This document shows positions 1 to 9,236 of a DNA stretch of 64,000 bases, piece after piece (positions within the stretch are counted from its first letter, which is position 1; each line of letters begins with the position of its first letter). Source of the stretch: Streptomyces griseosporeus (GTDB lineage Bacteria > Actinomycetota > Actinomycetes > Streptomycetales > Streptomycetaceae); the NCBI RefSeq assembly GCF_014656055.1, contig NZ_BNBR01000006.1, forward strand, positions 434,001-498,000, read 5' to 3'. The notes below the pieces were generated by a model. The model did no database searches. It was not told where the DNA came from and worked only from the letters and a program-made list of their open reading frames with translations. The position numbers were made by a program, and so were the translations under genes.

Positions 1-1
1 C

Positions 2-247
2 TTCCCCGGCTGGCGCGAGCGCGTCACCTGGCGCCGCGAGGCCACCGCCAACGGCCGCACCGGCGCCGTCGACCTCCCCGGCACCAGCTGGCGCGACCGA
101 CCCGCGATCGACCGCGGTGACGGCGTCTACCTCGCCGGCGACCAGGTCGCCGCCCCCGGCGTCCTCTCCGAGGTCTCCTTCAACAGCGCCCTGACCGCCG
201 TCTCCCTCGCCCTCGGCCGCAACGCCCTTGACCTCAAGCGCGCTTGA
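2..247 (+). CDS. C-terminal fragment of an NAD(P)/FAD-dependent oxidoreductase-like protein (5' truncated by window edge)
   Basis: An open frame enters from the left edge and ends at the TGA at 245-247, giving the last 81 residues of a protein. The segment GDGVYLAGDQVAAPG resembles the C-terminal FAD-binding loop of phytoene-dehydrogenase-like or amine-oxidase-like flavoproteins, where G-x-Y/F-L-A-G-D/E contacts the flavin. It is followed by a hydrophobic helix (SALTAVSLAL) typical of the end of that fold. The next gene starts 69 bp downstream on the same strand, so the two may be co-transcribed. The family call rests on this short motif only, and the substrate cannot be inferred. Confidence 0.6.
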   Translation, partial: FPGWRERVTWRREATANGRTGAVDLPGTSWRDRPAIDRGDGVYLAGDQVAAPGVLSEVSFNSALTAVSLALGRNALDLKRA

Positions 248-315
248 GGTTGAACAGTGGGGCGCGCCGACCCACGAGAACCCGGGCCGACCCACACAAC
301 CCAGAGGGGGACCCC

Positions 316-1296
316 ATGCGCGCCATCCGTCTGCACGCCTTCGGCCCGGCCGAGAACCTCATCCACGAGGAGGTCGACGACCCCCGCCCCGCCCCCGGCC
401 AGGTCCGTGTCAAGGTCGCCGCGGCCGGCGTCCACCTCCTCGACACCGCCCTGCGCGAGGGCATGCGCGGCCCCGCCCCCGAACTGCCCACCCTGCCCAC
501 GATCCCCGGCCGCGAGGTCGCCGGCACCGTCGACGCCCTCGGTGAGGGCACCGACCCCGCCTGGCTCGGCCGGCACGTCGTCGCCCACCTCGGCTTCGCC
601 CCCGGCGGTTACGCCGAACTCGCCGTCACCGACGCCGCCCGCCTGCACAGGATCCCGGCGGGCCTCGACGCCGCGCGGGCCGTCGCCATGATCGGCACCG
701 GCCGCACCGCCCTCGGCATCCTCCAGTTCGCCGACCTCGGCCCCGGCGCCGTCGCCCTCGTCCCGGCCGCCGCCGGCGGCATCGGCACCCTCCTCGTGCA
801 GTACGCCAAGAACGCCGGCGCCACCGTCGTCGGCCTCGCCGGCGGCCCGGAGAAGACCGCACGCGTCCAGGCCAACGGCGCCGACCTCGCCGTCGACTAC
901 ACCGACCCCGACTGGCCCGGCAAGGTCCGCGCCTACCTCGGCGGACCCCGTGCCACCGTCGTCTTCGACGGCGTCGGCGGCGACACCGCCCGCGCCCTGG
1001 TCGGCCTGCTCGCCCCCGGCGGCCGGCATCTCGTCTTCGGCTGGTCGTCCGAAGGCCTCCGCGACGGCACGGGCTACCACCTCGACGGCGTGTCCCAGTC
1101 CGTCCTCGGCCCCGCCATGCTCGCCCGCGCCGGCGGCCCCGACCCCCTGCGCACCCTCGAACTGCGCGCCCTCACCGAAGCCGCCGAGGGCCGCCTCACC
1201 CCCGCCGTCCACCGCTTCCCGCTCGCCGAAGCGGCGGCCGCCCACCGCGCCCTGGAGACCCGCCGCACCACCGGCAAGGTCGTCCTGGAGCCGTAA
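316..1296 (+). CDS. Zinc-binding-type alcohol dehydrogenase / quinone oxidoreductase family protein
   Basis: The 326-residue protein is a medium-chain dehydrogenase/reductase of the NADPH:quinone oxidoreductase type. An N-terminal GroES-like domain (about residues 1-125, opening MRAIRLHAFG) precedes a Rossmann domain with the nucleotide-binding stretch AAAGGIGTLLVQYAK at about 155-169. The Cys/His ligands for catalytic zinc are not evident, which fits the zinc-free quinone reductase subgroup. I chose the ATG at 316 because GAGGGGG lies 5-11 nt upstream, although the frame is open further upstream. It probably catalyses NADPH-dependent reduction of a quinone or enone; the substrate is unknown. 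A 22-bp stretch of its 3' end is repeated 54 bp downstream. Confidence 0.9.
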   Translation: MRAIRLHAFGPAENLIHEEVDDPRPAPGQVRVKVAAAGVHLLDTALREGMRGPAPELPTLPTIPGREVAGTVDALGEGTDPAWLGRHVVAHLGFAPGGYAELAVTDAARLHRIPAGLDAARAVAMIGTGRTALGILQFADLGPGAVALVPAAAGGIGTLLVQYAKNAGATVVGLAGGPEKTARVQANGADLAVDYTDPDWPGKVRAYLGGPRATVVFDGVGGDTARALVGLLAPGGRHLVFGWSSEGLRDGTGYHLDGVSQSVLGPAMLARAGGPDPLRTLELRALTEAAEGRLTPAVHRFPLAEAAAAHRALETRRTTGKVVLEP

Positions 1297-1361
1297 GCCC
1301 GACGAGGACGCCTGGAGCCGTACCCGCGCAAGGTCGTCCTGGAGCCGTAGACCACCAGGTG

Positions 1362-2759
1362 TCAGTGCCGCCCCGCCACCCGGTCCGCCAGCCGCGCCAG
1401 CCGGGACGGGGCCATGCTGTGCGACACCCGCTCCCGCCGGTCCGCCGACCGGTACGTCGCGTACATGCCGTGCACACCCAGCCAGCGCAGCGGCTCCGGC
1501 TCCCACTTGCGCACCCGGTGTCCCACCCACGGCAGCCCGGTCAGGTCCGTGGCGCCCGCCTGACCGGAGTCCTGCTGCACCAGGTCGCACAGCGTCCGCC
1601 CGGCCAGATTGGCGGTGGCGACACCCGAACCGACGTACCCGCCGGCCCAGCCCAGCCCCGTCGCACGGTCCAGCGTGACCGACGCGCACCAGTCCCGCGG
1701 CACCCCCAGCACCCCCGACCACGCGTGCGCGATCCGCACCCCGGCCAGCGCGGGAAAGAAGTCGACGAGGATGCCGCGCAGCGCCTCCACCGTCTCCCGC
1801 TGCGTCCGCCCGTCGTTGTCCGTGCGCGAGCCGAACCGGTACGGCACCCCGCGCCCACCCAGCGCGATCCGGCCGTCGGCGGTGCGCTGCGCGTACATGT
1901 AGGCGTGCGCCATGTCCCCCAGCGTCTCCCGGCCCGCCCAGCCGATCGCCGCCCACTGCTCCTCGCTCAGCGGCTCGGTCGCCACCATCGACGAGTTCAT
2001 CGGCAGCCACGTCCGCCGCTGCCCCTTCAGCGACGCCGTGAACCCCTCCGTGCAGCGCAGCACGTACGACGCCCGGACCGTCCCGTACGGCGTCACCGCG
2101 TGCCCCGGCCGGATCTCCGTCACCGGCGTCGACTCGTGGACCGTCACGCCCAGCGCCTCGACCGCCGCCGCGAGCCCCTTGACCAGCTTCACCGGATGCA
2201 CCCGCGCCCCGTGCGGCGTCCACGCCGACCCCACCGCGTCGGCCACCCGGATCCGCTCGGCGGTCTCCCGGGCGCCGTACAGCTCACGGTCCTTCTCGCC
2301 GTACGACAGCTCCTGCTCGTGGAAGGCCCTCAGCCGCGCCAGCTGCGCCGGCGTCCGTGCCACCTCCAGCACACCGCCGCGCACGATGTCCGCATCGATG
2401 CCCTCCTCGGCGGCGGCCCGCACGACCTCCGCGACGGTGTCGTTCATCGCCTTCTGCAGCCGTACGGCGGCGTCACGGCCGTACAGCTTCGCGTACCGGT
2501 CGCGGCCCGCGATGCCGTTGTAGAGCCAGCCGCCGTTGCGTCCCGAGGCGCCGTACCCGCAGAACTTCTGCTCCAGGACGGTGATCCGCAGGAAGGGTGC
2601 CGCCTTCTTCAGGTAGTAGGCGGTCCACAGCCCCGTGTACCCGCCCCCGACGATCACCACATCGGCCGTCGCGTCACCCGGCAGCGGCTCCCGCGCGGCC
2701 GGAAGGCCGTCGTCCGCGTACCAGAAGGAGATGCCGCCGTTCACGACAGTGCTGGTCAT
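1362..2759 (-). CDS. FAD-dependent oxidoreductase (DAO family)
   Basis: The 465-residue protein belongs to the D-amino-acid oxidase/glycine oxidase superfamily. The FAD dinucleotide-binding motif VIVGGGYTGLW is at about residues 35-45, and the C-terminal flavin-contact segment GWAGGYVGSGVATANLAG is intact. The closest family resemblance is to gamma-glutamylputrescine oxidoreductase-like enzymes, so amine or amino-acid oxidation with H2O2 release is the likely reaction, with unknown substrate. The start is the ATG at 2757-2759 (MTSTVVNGG); the frame extends much further upstream but would overrun the neighbouring gene. It is convergent with the upstream quinone reductase gene and lies 11 bp downstream of the rhomboid-like gene on the same strand, so the two probably form an operon. 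Confidence 0.9.
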   Translation of the reverse strand: MTSTVVNGGISFWYADDGLPAAREPLPGDATADVVIVGGGYTGLWTAYYLKKAAPFLRITVLEQKFCGYGASGRNGGWLYNGIAGRDRYAKLYGRDAAVRLQKAMNDTVAEVVRAAAEEGIDADIVRGGVLEVARTPAQLARLRAFHEQELSYGEKDRELYGARETAERIRVADAVGSAWTPHGARVHPVKLVKGLAAAVEALGVTVHESTPVTEIRPGHAVTPYGTVRASYVLRCTEGFTASLKGQRRTWLPMNSSMVATEPLSEEQWAAIGWAGRETLGDMAHAYMYAQRTADGRIALGGRGVPYRFGSRTDNDGRTQRETVEALRGILVDFFPALAGVRIAHAWSGVLGVPRDWCASVTLDRATGLGWAGGYVGSGVATANLAGRTLCDLVQQDSGQAGATDLTGLPWVGHRVRKWEPEPLRWLGVHGMYATYRSADRRERVSHSMAPSRLARLADRVAGRH

Positions 2760-2770
2760 GGCCAGGGACG

Positions 2771-3430
2771 TTAATCGCTGCCGACCGCCGCTGTCTCCTT
2801 CGGATTCCGTGTTTTTCCGGGCCGCCCGCGCACCAGCGGACGGCACGCCAGCCCGGTCAGCAGGCCCACCCCGTGCCCGAGATCGGTGAACGTCGGCCCC
2901 AGCGCGAGCGGCACCCCGTACACCGCGAGAACGGCGAGCAGATACCCGTACCGCCACGCCGTCCCCGGGATCCGGTACACCAGCACGCCCACCACCCCCG
3001 CCAGCGCGTAACTCACCCCCACGTCCATCGCGTCCACCGCCGACCCCGGCGCCACCCCCGCCCGGATCGCCCACAGCAGCGCCCCCTGACTGACCAGCGT
3101 CGCGCCCACGTGCGCCACCCCGCACACCGCCAGCCAGCGCACCGTCCCCAGCCACCGCTCCGCCTGCGCGTGGAACACGCTGTACAGCACCGCGTACGGC
3201 ACCCACCGCCCGCCCTCGATCCACATCGCGCTCGCGATGAGCACCCGCACCGGGTCGCTCGACAGCTCCCGAAGGTTCGTCGACCGCGCCCGCAGGAACT
3301 CCTGCTCGAACTCCGGCGACATGTGGTGCAGCGCCACGGTGGTCAGGAACAGCACGCCCAGCCACAGGTACGTCCCCGGGGCGTCCCGCACATACCCCCA
3401 CACCCGCCGCAGCCCGCGCGAAATCCACAT
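2771..3430 (-). CDS. Rhomboid-like integral membrane protein
   Basis: The 219-residue protein has about six hydrophobic helices, including segments starting TYLWLGVLFL, VRWLAVCGVAHVG, ALAGVVGVLVY and GYLLAVLAVYGV. The layout resembles the rhomboid-like family of actinobacteria. A GxSYALAG segment stands where rhomboid proteases carry GxSG, and a conserved H lies in LGHGVGLLTG, so the Ser-His pair may be partly kept, but protease activity cannot be asserted. The start is taken as the ATG at 3428-3430 (MWISRG); a GTG at 3440-3442 would add four residues. The gene starts back-to-back with the kinase gene at 3465, so the short interval must hold divergent promoters. Confidence 0.75.
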   Translation of the reverse strand: MWISRGLRRVWGYVRDAPGTYLWLGVLFLTTVALHHMSPEFEQEFLRARSTNLRELSSDPVRVLIASAMWIEGGRWVPYAVLYSVFHAQAERWLGTVRWLAVCGVAHVGATLVSQGALLWAIRAGVAPGSAVDAMDVGVSYALAGVVGVLVYRIPGTAWRYGYLLAVLAVYGVPLALGPTFTDLGHGVGLLTGLACRPLVRGRPGKTRNPKETAAVGSD

Positions 3431-3464
3431 GAACCGATTCACGCACGCCGGTAGGGTCGCCCGC

Positions 3465-4346
3465 GTGACCGACATCCCGGCGGCCCTCGCCGCGTCGCTG
3501 ACACACTTCCACGGCCCCGAAGGCCGCGCCTTCCTCACCGCCCTGCCCCGCCTGGCCGCCGGCCACCTCGACCGCTGGGACCTGCGCCCCGACGGCCCCC
3601 CGATGCACGGCCGGTGCGCCCTCGTCCTGCCCGTCACCCGCGCCGACGGCACCCCGGCCGCGCTCAAGCTGCAGATCCGCGACGAGGAGACGGAGGGCGA
3701 GCCGACAGCCCTGCGCGCCTGGGCCGGCGACGGCGCCGTACGCCTCCTCGACCACGACCCGGCCACCGGCACCCTGCTCCTCGAACGCCTCGATACGGCC
3801 CGCCGGCTCGCCCACGACCCCGACGACCACCGCGTCGTCCTCGTCATCGCCGGGCTCCTCGCCCACCTCACGGCCCACCCGGCCCCACCGGACCTGCGCC
3901 GCACCCTCGGCGACGTGGCACGGGACCTGCTGGAACGCACCCCGCGCGCCCTCCCCCGCATCCCCGACCCGGCCACCCGCCGCCTCCTCGCCGACTGCGC
4001 CGCCGCCGTCCGCGAGGTCGCCGACACCCCCGGCGACCGCCTCCTGCACTGGGACCTGCACGACGAGAACGTCCTCGGCGCCCCCCGCGCCCCCTGGCTC
4101 GCCATCGACCCCAAGCCGCTCGCCGGCGACCCCGGCTTCGACCTGTGGCCCGCCCTCGTCAACCGCTTCGACCCCGGCGACGTCCGCTGGCGCTTCGACG
4201 CGATGACGGACGTCCTGGCCCTGGACCGCGCCCGGGCCCGCGCCTGGACCCTGGCCCGGCTCCTGCAGACGTCCCTGTGGAGCGTGGAGAACGACAGGGC
4301 CCCGGACAAGGAATGGCTGGAGACCGGCCGCCGCCTGCGCCCCTGA
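3465..4346 (+). CDS. Aminoglycoside 6-phosphotransferase / hydroxyurea-resistance kinase family protein
   Basis: The 293-residue protein matches the APH(6)/StrB/hydroxyurea phosphotransferase family. It has a Brenner-type catalytic motif LLHWDLHDENVL at about residues 193-204 and the metal-binding AIDPKPLAGDPGFDLWPAL shortly after. These kinases phosphorylate small hydroxylated compounds such as streptomycin, but many Streptomyces paralogues have no known drug substrate, so resistance is not claimed. I chose the GTG at 3465 because TAGGGT (3452-3457) sits at -10 spacing for a leaderless transcript. The frame is open upstream to 3237, but that region is the divergent rhomboid-like gene. It ends just before a strong hairpin shared with the convergent tRNA gene. 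Confidence 0.85.
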   Translation: MTDIPAALAASLTHFHGPEGRAFLTALPRLAAGHLDRWDLRPDGPPMHGRCALVLPVTRADGTPAALKLQIRDEETEGEPTALRAWAGDGAVRLLDHDPATGTLLLERLDTARRLAHDPDDHRVVLVIAGLLAHLTAHPAPPDLRRTLGDVARDLLERTPRALPRIPDPATRRLLADCAAAVREVADTPGDRLLHWDLHDENVLGAPRAPWLAIDPKPLAGDPGFDLWPALVNRFDPGDVRWRFDAMTDVLALDRARARAWTLARLLQTSLWSVENDRAPDKEWLETGRRLRP

Positions 4347-4370
4347 TCCCGCCCGGCCCCGGACATGACG

Positions 4371-4403
4371 AAGCCCAGGTCAGAACCACTCTGACCTGGG
4401 CTT
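4371..4403. terminator. Bidirectional rho-independent-type hairpin
   Basis: A perfect 13-bp inverted repeat (AAGCCCAGGTCAG and its complement) with a 7-nt loop lies between the end of the APH-type kinase gene and the 3' end of tRNA-Thr. A short T-run follows on the plus side and an A/T end on the minus side, so it can terminate both converging units. Confidence 0.85.
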
Positions 4404-4408
4404 TCCCG

Positions 4409-4482
4409 AGCCCCCTGTCGGATTCGAACCGACGACCTACGCATTACAAGTGCGTTGCTCTGGCCAGCTGAGCTAAGGAGGC
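4409..4482 (-). tRNA. tRNA-Thr (anticodon UGU)
   Basis: On the minus strand a full cloverleaf can be drawn. The acceptor stem is GCCTCCT pairing with AGGGGGC (one G-U). The D-arm is GCTC...GAGC, the anticodon arm ACGCA-CTTGTAA-TGCGT with anticodon TGT, and the T-arm GTCGG-TTCGAAT-CCGAC. CCA is not encoded, as is common in Streptomyces. The anticodon UGU reads ACA/ACG threonine codons, a minor isoacceptor in a GC-rich genome. It faces the preceding kinase gene and shares its terminator hairpin. No att-like duplication of its 3' end was noticed nearby. Confidence 0.97.
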
Positions 4483-4699
4483 CTGCGCGGGTACGGCGCG
4501 GCGCGCCAGTGCAGTGTACCCAGGTCGCCCGGGCGCTCCGTCGAAAATTTCCGCGAAGTTCACAGGGGTCCAGGTGCTGACAGACCAGGTGGACGCCAGG
4601 TACCGTCCTGACCCAGTTCACGCGTGTGGACTACACCAACCACCTTCCTACAACGGATCGTCCGGCACGTTCCTGCCGGTAGAAGGGGGCCCATTCACC

Positions 4700-5788
<1,089 letters not shown>

Positions 5789-5825
5789 GGTCGTGGCGAC
5801 CCGGTGACGCACCCCGGTTGACGAG

Positions 5826-5855
5826 AAGGGCCCCGCACTCCGGTGCGGGGCCCTT
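5826..5855 (+). terminator. Terminator of msiK
   Basis: A perfect 13-bp GC-rich stem (AAGGGCCCCGCAC and its complement, loop TCCG) begins 38 bp after the msiK stop and runs into TTTCCCG. Confidence 0.9.
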
Positions 5856-5996
5856 TCCCGTGTCACCGGATACCCCGGCAGAGCGGACGTTTCGAGCCCT
5901 GTACGTCAACCCCGTACCCCGGAAATGCCGCCTTCCCGTCCCCCGAACCGGTGACTAAATGTCGCCAAATCATCACCGGGCGCTACCCTCACTCGC

Positions 5997-6455
5997 GTGA
6001 AGCACTCCACCACCCAACAGACGCGACGCGGCCACCGGGGCCCAGCCCGCCGGATCGGCCGCTCCCTCGCCCTCGTCCTGCCCGTCGTCCTGGTGCTCTC
6101 CGGGACCCTCGCGGTCACCCGGGTCAACTGGTCGGGGGACCCCCACGACTCGGTGCTCGCCGCCACCGACGTCTCCACCGCGGCCGACGGCAAGAACGCC
6201 GCCCCGCGCACCCCGCAGGACGTGCTGCGCGACCAGCTGCTGACCGAGCTGCAGGCGAAGGACCCGGGCGTGGCCCTGACCCACCTCCAGCAGGCCGTCG
6301 ACGAGCGTCCCTCGCTGGCGAAGCACTGCGTGTCCATCGCCCGCGCCCTGGGCCGCGCCGCGGTCCGTGTGTACGGCCCGTCGCGCGCCCAGTCCTTCGC
6401 CCGCCCGGTGTGCGACACGTCGTTCGCGTCGGGCGTGCTGGCGGCCCGCGGCTGA
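5997..6455 (+). CDS. Putative secreted or membrane-anchored protein, unknown function
   Basis: The 152-residue protein starts at a GTG that is probably leaderless (TACCCT about 8 nt upstream). A basic N-terminus (about residues 1-25) is followed by one hydrophobic segment (SLALVLPVVLVLSGTLAV), giving a signal peptide or N-terminal anchor, then a soluble domain. That domain ends in a conserved-looking block with two cysteines, HCVSIARALGRAAV and PVCDTSFASG, which could form a disulphide outside the cell. No enzyme motif was recognised. It lies between msiK and a nucleotidyltransferase gene with its own promoter region, so co-regulation with either is not obvious. Confidence 0.8.
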   Translation: MKHSTTQQTRRGHRGPARRIGRSLALVLPVVLVLSGTLAVTRVNWSGDPHDSVLAATDVSTAADGKNAAPRTPQDVLRDQLLTELQAKDPGVALTHLQQAVDERPSLAKHCVSIARALGRAAVRVYGPSRAQSFARPVCDTSFASGVLAARG

Positions 6456-6560
6456 GCCGGCCCAGCCGCCCTGCGGCGGTCCGGCGCCTCCCCGCACCCC
6501 ATCCACGCTCAGCAGCCCCCGCCCCGCCGGGCCCGGGGGCTCTGCGCGTACAGTGCGGGC

Positions 6561-7292
6561 ATGACCGACCCCACCGCCGCCAAGCGCCCCACCCAGGCCG
6601 TGATCCTGGCCGGGGGCCAGGGTTCCCGGCTGCGTCCCTACACCGACGACCGGCCCAAGCCGATGGTCGAGATCCCCGGGACGGGGACGCCGATCATCGG
6701 CCATCAGCTCACCTGGCTCGCCGAGGAGGGCGTCACCGACGTCGTCGTCTCCTGCGGCCATCTCGCCGAGGTGCTGCAGAAGTGGCTGGAGACGGCCGAT
6801 CTGCCGGTGTCGGTGACGACGGTCGTCGAGAACGAGCCCCTCGGCCGTGGCGGCGGCCTGAGGTACGCCGCGGCCCGGCTGCCGCACCCCGACCGGCCCT
6901 GGTACGCCACCAACGGCGACATCTGGACCCGCTTCTCGCTGCGGGACATGGCCGACTTCCACACCGAGCGGGACGCCATAGCGACGCTGGCGCTGGCCCG
7001 GCCGCGCATCCCGTGGGGCGCCGTGCAGACCGACGGGTTCGGTCACATCACGGACTTCATCGAGGCCCCGCCGTCGACGTTCGAGATCAACGCGGGTGTG
7101 TACGTCTTCTCCCCCGAGTTCGCGGCGCGGCTGCCGGAGCGGGGCGACCATGAGCGCACGACGTTCCCGCAGCTGGCGCGGGAGCGGCGGCTGTTCGGCT
7201 ATCCGATCCCGCAGGGCGCGTACTGGCGGGCCATCGACACGGCGAAGGACCTGACGGAGGCGGCGAAGGAGCTGGCGGCGCTCGGCCGCTGA
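6561..7292 (+). CDS. Nucleotidyltransferase family protein (sugar-1-phosphate NTP transferase)
   Basis: The 243-residue protein has the pyrophosphorylase signature LAGGQGSRLRPYT (about 16-28) and the downstream KPM (33-35). NGDIW, which supplies a metal-binding Asp, lies near residue 118. These features define the GT-A-like sugar nucleotidyltransferases (mannose-1-P guanylyltransferase / glucose-1-P thymidylyltransferase group). It would make an NDP-sugar from a sugar-1-phosphate and NTP. It lacks the C-terminal left-handed beta-helix of the long forms, so specificity cannot be read. The ATG at 6561 is likely leaderless, with TACAGT about 8 nt upstream. A very strong terminator follows. Confidence 0.9.
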   Translation: MTDPTAAKRPTQAVILAGGQGSRLRPYTDDRPKPMVEIPGTGTPIIGHQLTWLAEEGVTDVVVSCGHLAEVLQKWLETADLPVSVTTVVENEPLGRGGGLRYAAARLPHPDRPWYATNGDIWTRFSLRDMADFHTERDAIATLALARPRIPWGAVQTDGFGHITDFIEAPPSTFEINAGVYVFSPEFAARLPERGDHERTTFPQLARERRLFGYPIPQGAYWRAIDTAKDLTEAAKELAALGR

Positions 7293-7323
7293 CCCCACCG
7301 CACGGACCCCGCTCACGGCACAG

Positions 7324-7366
7324 ACGACGAGGCCCCGCTCCCTGACCGGGAGCGGGGCCTCGTCGT
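7324..7366. terminator. Long hairpin terminator between convergent genes
   Basis: A perfect 19-bp inverted repeat (ACGACGAGGCCCCGCTCCC and its complement, loop TGACC) lies 31 bp past the nucleotidyltransferase stop and 54 bp from the stop of the convergent DoxX-family gene. It can serve both. Confidence 0.9.
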
Positions 7367-7419
7367 GCGGGCGGGGTGTCAGCCGGCGGGCTCGCCCAGG
7401 ATGCCGCCCACCGGCCGGG

Positions 7420-9099
7420 TTACCCCAACAGGCCGCCCACGAGGCCGGACCGGCCGTCGGTGGAGCCGCCGGAGCCGCCGCCCGAGCCGCCCGTCGAGCC
7501 GCCGCCGGAACCACCGGAGGAACCGCCGGAGCCGCCGCTGGTGGCGCTGCCGCCGGAGGTCGGGCCCGAGCTGCTGCTGGGCCTGTCGTCGGCCGGGGTG
7601 GACTGCCGGGGCGGGGCCTGGCCGGTGCCCTGGGTCTCGCTGGGGGTGCCGGCGGTCGCCGTACCGGTGTCGCGGGTGGCGTCCGGGGTGGAGGCGGCGC
7701 CCTCGGTCGGGGCGGCCGAGGTGGCGCCCTGGGTGGGCGAGGCGGCCGCGGACGGGGAGGCGCCGCGCCGGTGCTTCTCCGGGTCCTGCGGGAGCGGGGA
7801 GCCGGGCAGCTGGTTGCGGGGGGCCTCGCCAGGGCCGGGGACGACCACCCGGTCGGCGTCGCGGACGGCACCGCCGAGCAGGGAGCCCAGCAGCAGGGTG
7901 AGGCCGGTGACGATGGCCGTGACGAGGGCGCCGCGGCGCAGGACATAGCTGCGCAGGTCCCAGATGTCGGAGCGGGGTCCGAGGCGGCGCCAGGCGCCGG
8001 CGGCGAGGCGGCCGTCGACGGAGTAGACGGGGGCGCCGGCGATGATCAGCGGGGACCAGGCGGCGAGGAAGATGATGTCGGGCGCGTCGTAGACGGGGAC
8101 GGTCTTCCAGCTGACGGTGACGATGAGCGCGGCGGACAGCATGGCGCCGACGACGGCGGCCACGCGCTGCCAGCAGCCGAGGACCGTCAGGACGCCGACG
8201 ACGACCTGGAGGAAGGCGATGACGAGGCCGGAGCCGACGGGGTGGTGGAGGGCGAACTGGCGCAGCGGTTCGGCGACTTCCCAGGGGTGGAGGGTGTTGA
8301 GCCACTTCACCATGGAGCCGCGCTTGCCGCCGTCGAAGTAGACGGGGTCGCAGAGCTTGCCCATGCCGGCGTAGATGGAGATGAAGCCGAGGAAGATGCG
8401 CAGCGGGAGCAGGACGACGCCGAGGTTCATGCGGCGGCCCGGGTAGTAGGCGTGCCGGGCGGGGTCGTCGCCGTGGCGCCTGCCGCGGGCGGCACCGGTG
8501 CCGTCGCGGTCGTCGGCGTCGTCGACGTCCTGGTCGTCGTAGCCGGATTCGTCGTAGCCGGGTTCGTCGTAGGCGCTGCCGACGGTGCGCATGGCGGGCA
8601 GCAGGCGGTCGCCGTGAGTGCGCTGGGCGCCGACGACGGGGGTCTCGACGGTGGCGTCGAGGGCGTCGTAGGCGGCGTCGTATCCGGGGTCGGTGCCGTC
8701 GACGCGGGGGATGACCTGGGTGGCGCCGGCGTCGGCGGGTTCGGCGTGGCTGACGCTGCCGGCCCGCACGGCCTGGAGGAGGCGGTGGGCGCCGGTGTCG
8801 TCGGGCGCGGACCTGCCGCTCCAGACGACGGGCCGGCGGCGGGCACCGGCGGGCGTCGCGGCCGTGGCGCCGGCGAAGGGCATCCGTGCGGTGTCGCCGG
8901 TGGCACTCAAGTGCCGCGCGATCCGCGGGGATTGGGCACGTCTTGCGGACGCGCCCAGCTGCACGCGGAAGCTCGCGTGGTTCACGATGATCTGCGCCGG
9001 GTCGCTCGGCACCTTCACCATGCTCAGCGCGGGAGCGTCGTCGAATCCCGACGAGCGGTCCCCCGTGGGTGTGCGGGGTGTTCTGGTGTCCACACTCAT
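7420..9099 (-). CDS. DoxX-family membrane protein with long acidic N-terminus and Gly/Ser-rich tail
   Basis: The 559-residue protein has three parts. Residues 1-225 form a low-complexity cytoplasmic region with repeated acidic Tyr-containing motifs (DEPGYDESGYDDQD). Residues about 225-430 form a DoxX/MauE-like core of four hydrophobic helices opening NLGVVLLPLRIFLGFISIYAGMGKL. The C-terminal tail is very rich in Ser, Thr, Pro and Gly (GGSGGSSGGSGGGS type). DoxX proteins are linked to membrane redox chemistry, but no redox activity is shown here. The ATG at 9097-9099 begins MSVDTRTPRTP. It is separated from rlmB by 137 bp that contain a terminator hairpin, so it is likely its own unit. Confidence 0.85.
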   Translation of the reverse strand: MSVDTRTPRTPTGDRSSGFDDAPALSMVKVPSDPAQIIVNHASFRVQLGASARRAQSPRIARHLSATGDTARMPFAGATAATPAGARRRPVVWSGRSAPDDTGAHRLLQAVRAGSVSHAEPADAGATQVIPRVDGTDPGYDAAYDALDATVETPVVGAQRTHGDRLLPAMRTVGSAYDEPGYDESGYDDQDVDDADDRDGTGAARGRRHGDDPARHAYYPGRRMNLGVVLLPLRIFLGFISIYAGMGKLCDPVYFDGGKRGSMVKWLNTLHPWEVAEPLRQFALHHPVGSGLVIAFLQVVVGVLTVLGCWQRVAAVVGAMLSAALIVTVSWKTVPVYDAPDIIFLAAWSPLIIAGAPVYSVDGRLAAGAWRRLGPRSDIWDLRSYVLRRGALVTAIVTGLTLLLGSLLGGAVRDADRVVVPGPGEAPRNQLPGSPLPQDPEKHRRGASPSAAASPTQGATSAAPTEGAASTPDATRDTGTATAGTPSETQGTGQAPPRQSTPADDRPSSSSGPTSGGSATSGGSGGSSGGSGGGSTGGSGGGSGGSTDGRSGLVGGLLG

Positions 9100-9199
9100 C
9101 TAACCGAGTGACGTGTGGTTAGGACACTGCTTTGACCCGCCGGATCTGTCCGGACCCCGTCAAGGTTGTCCGTGCTGCCCGGAATCCCCCAGGTGGGTG

Positions 9200-9227
9200 A
9201 CGAGCCCGAACGCCAGTCCGGGCTCGT
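9200..9227 (-). terminator. Terminator-like hairpin upstream of the DoxX gene region, downstream of rlmB
   Basis: A 9-bp inverted repeat (ACGAGCCCG / CGGGCTCGT) begins 10 nt past the rlmB stop on the minus strand. There is no clear T-run; the position is the main support. Confidence 0.6.
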
Positions 9228-9236
9228 CCGTGTGGT

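Noticed and set aside
127..2223. A nearly 700-residue minus-strand open frame over the quinone-reductase and DAO-type genes
   Set aside because: It is Gly/Ala/Arg-rich without domain features and is a GC-rich shadow of real genes on the opposite strand and in another phase.
4409..4482. tRNA-Thr as an integration site
   Set aside because: No second copy of its 3' end was noticed in the window, and no integrase is adjacent.
5973..7946. Long minus-strand frame opposite the nucleotidyltransferase gene
   Set aside because: It is low-complexity Pro/Arg/Ala text with no family match, antiparallel to a clear enzyme gene.
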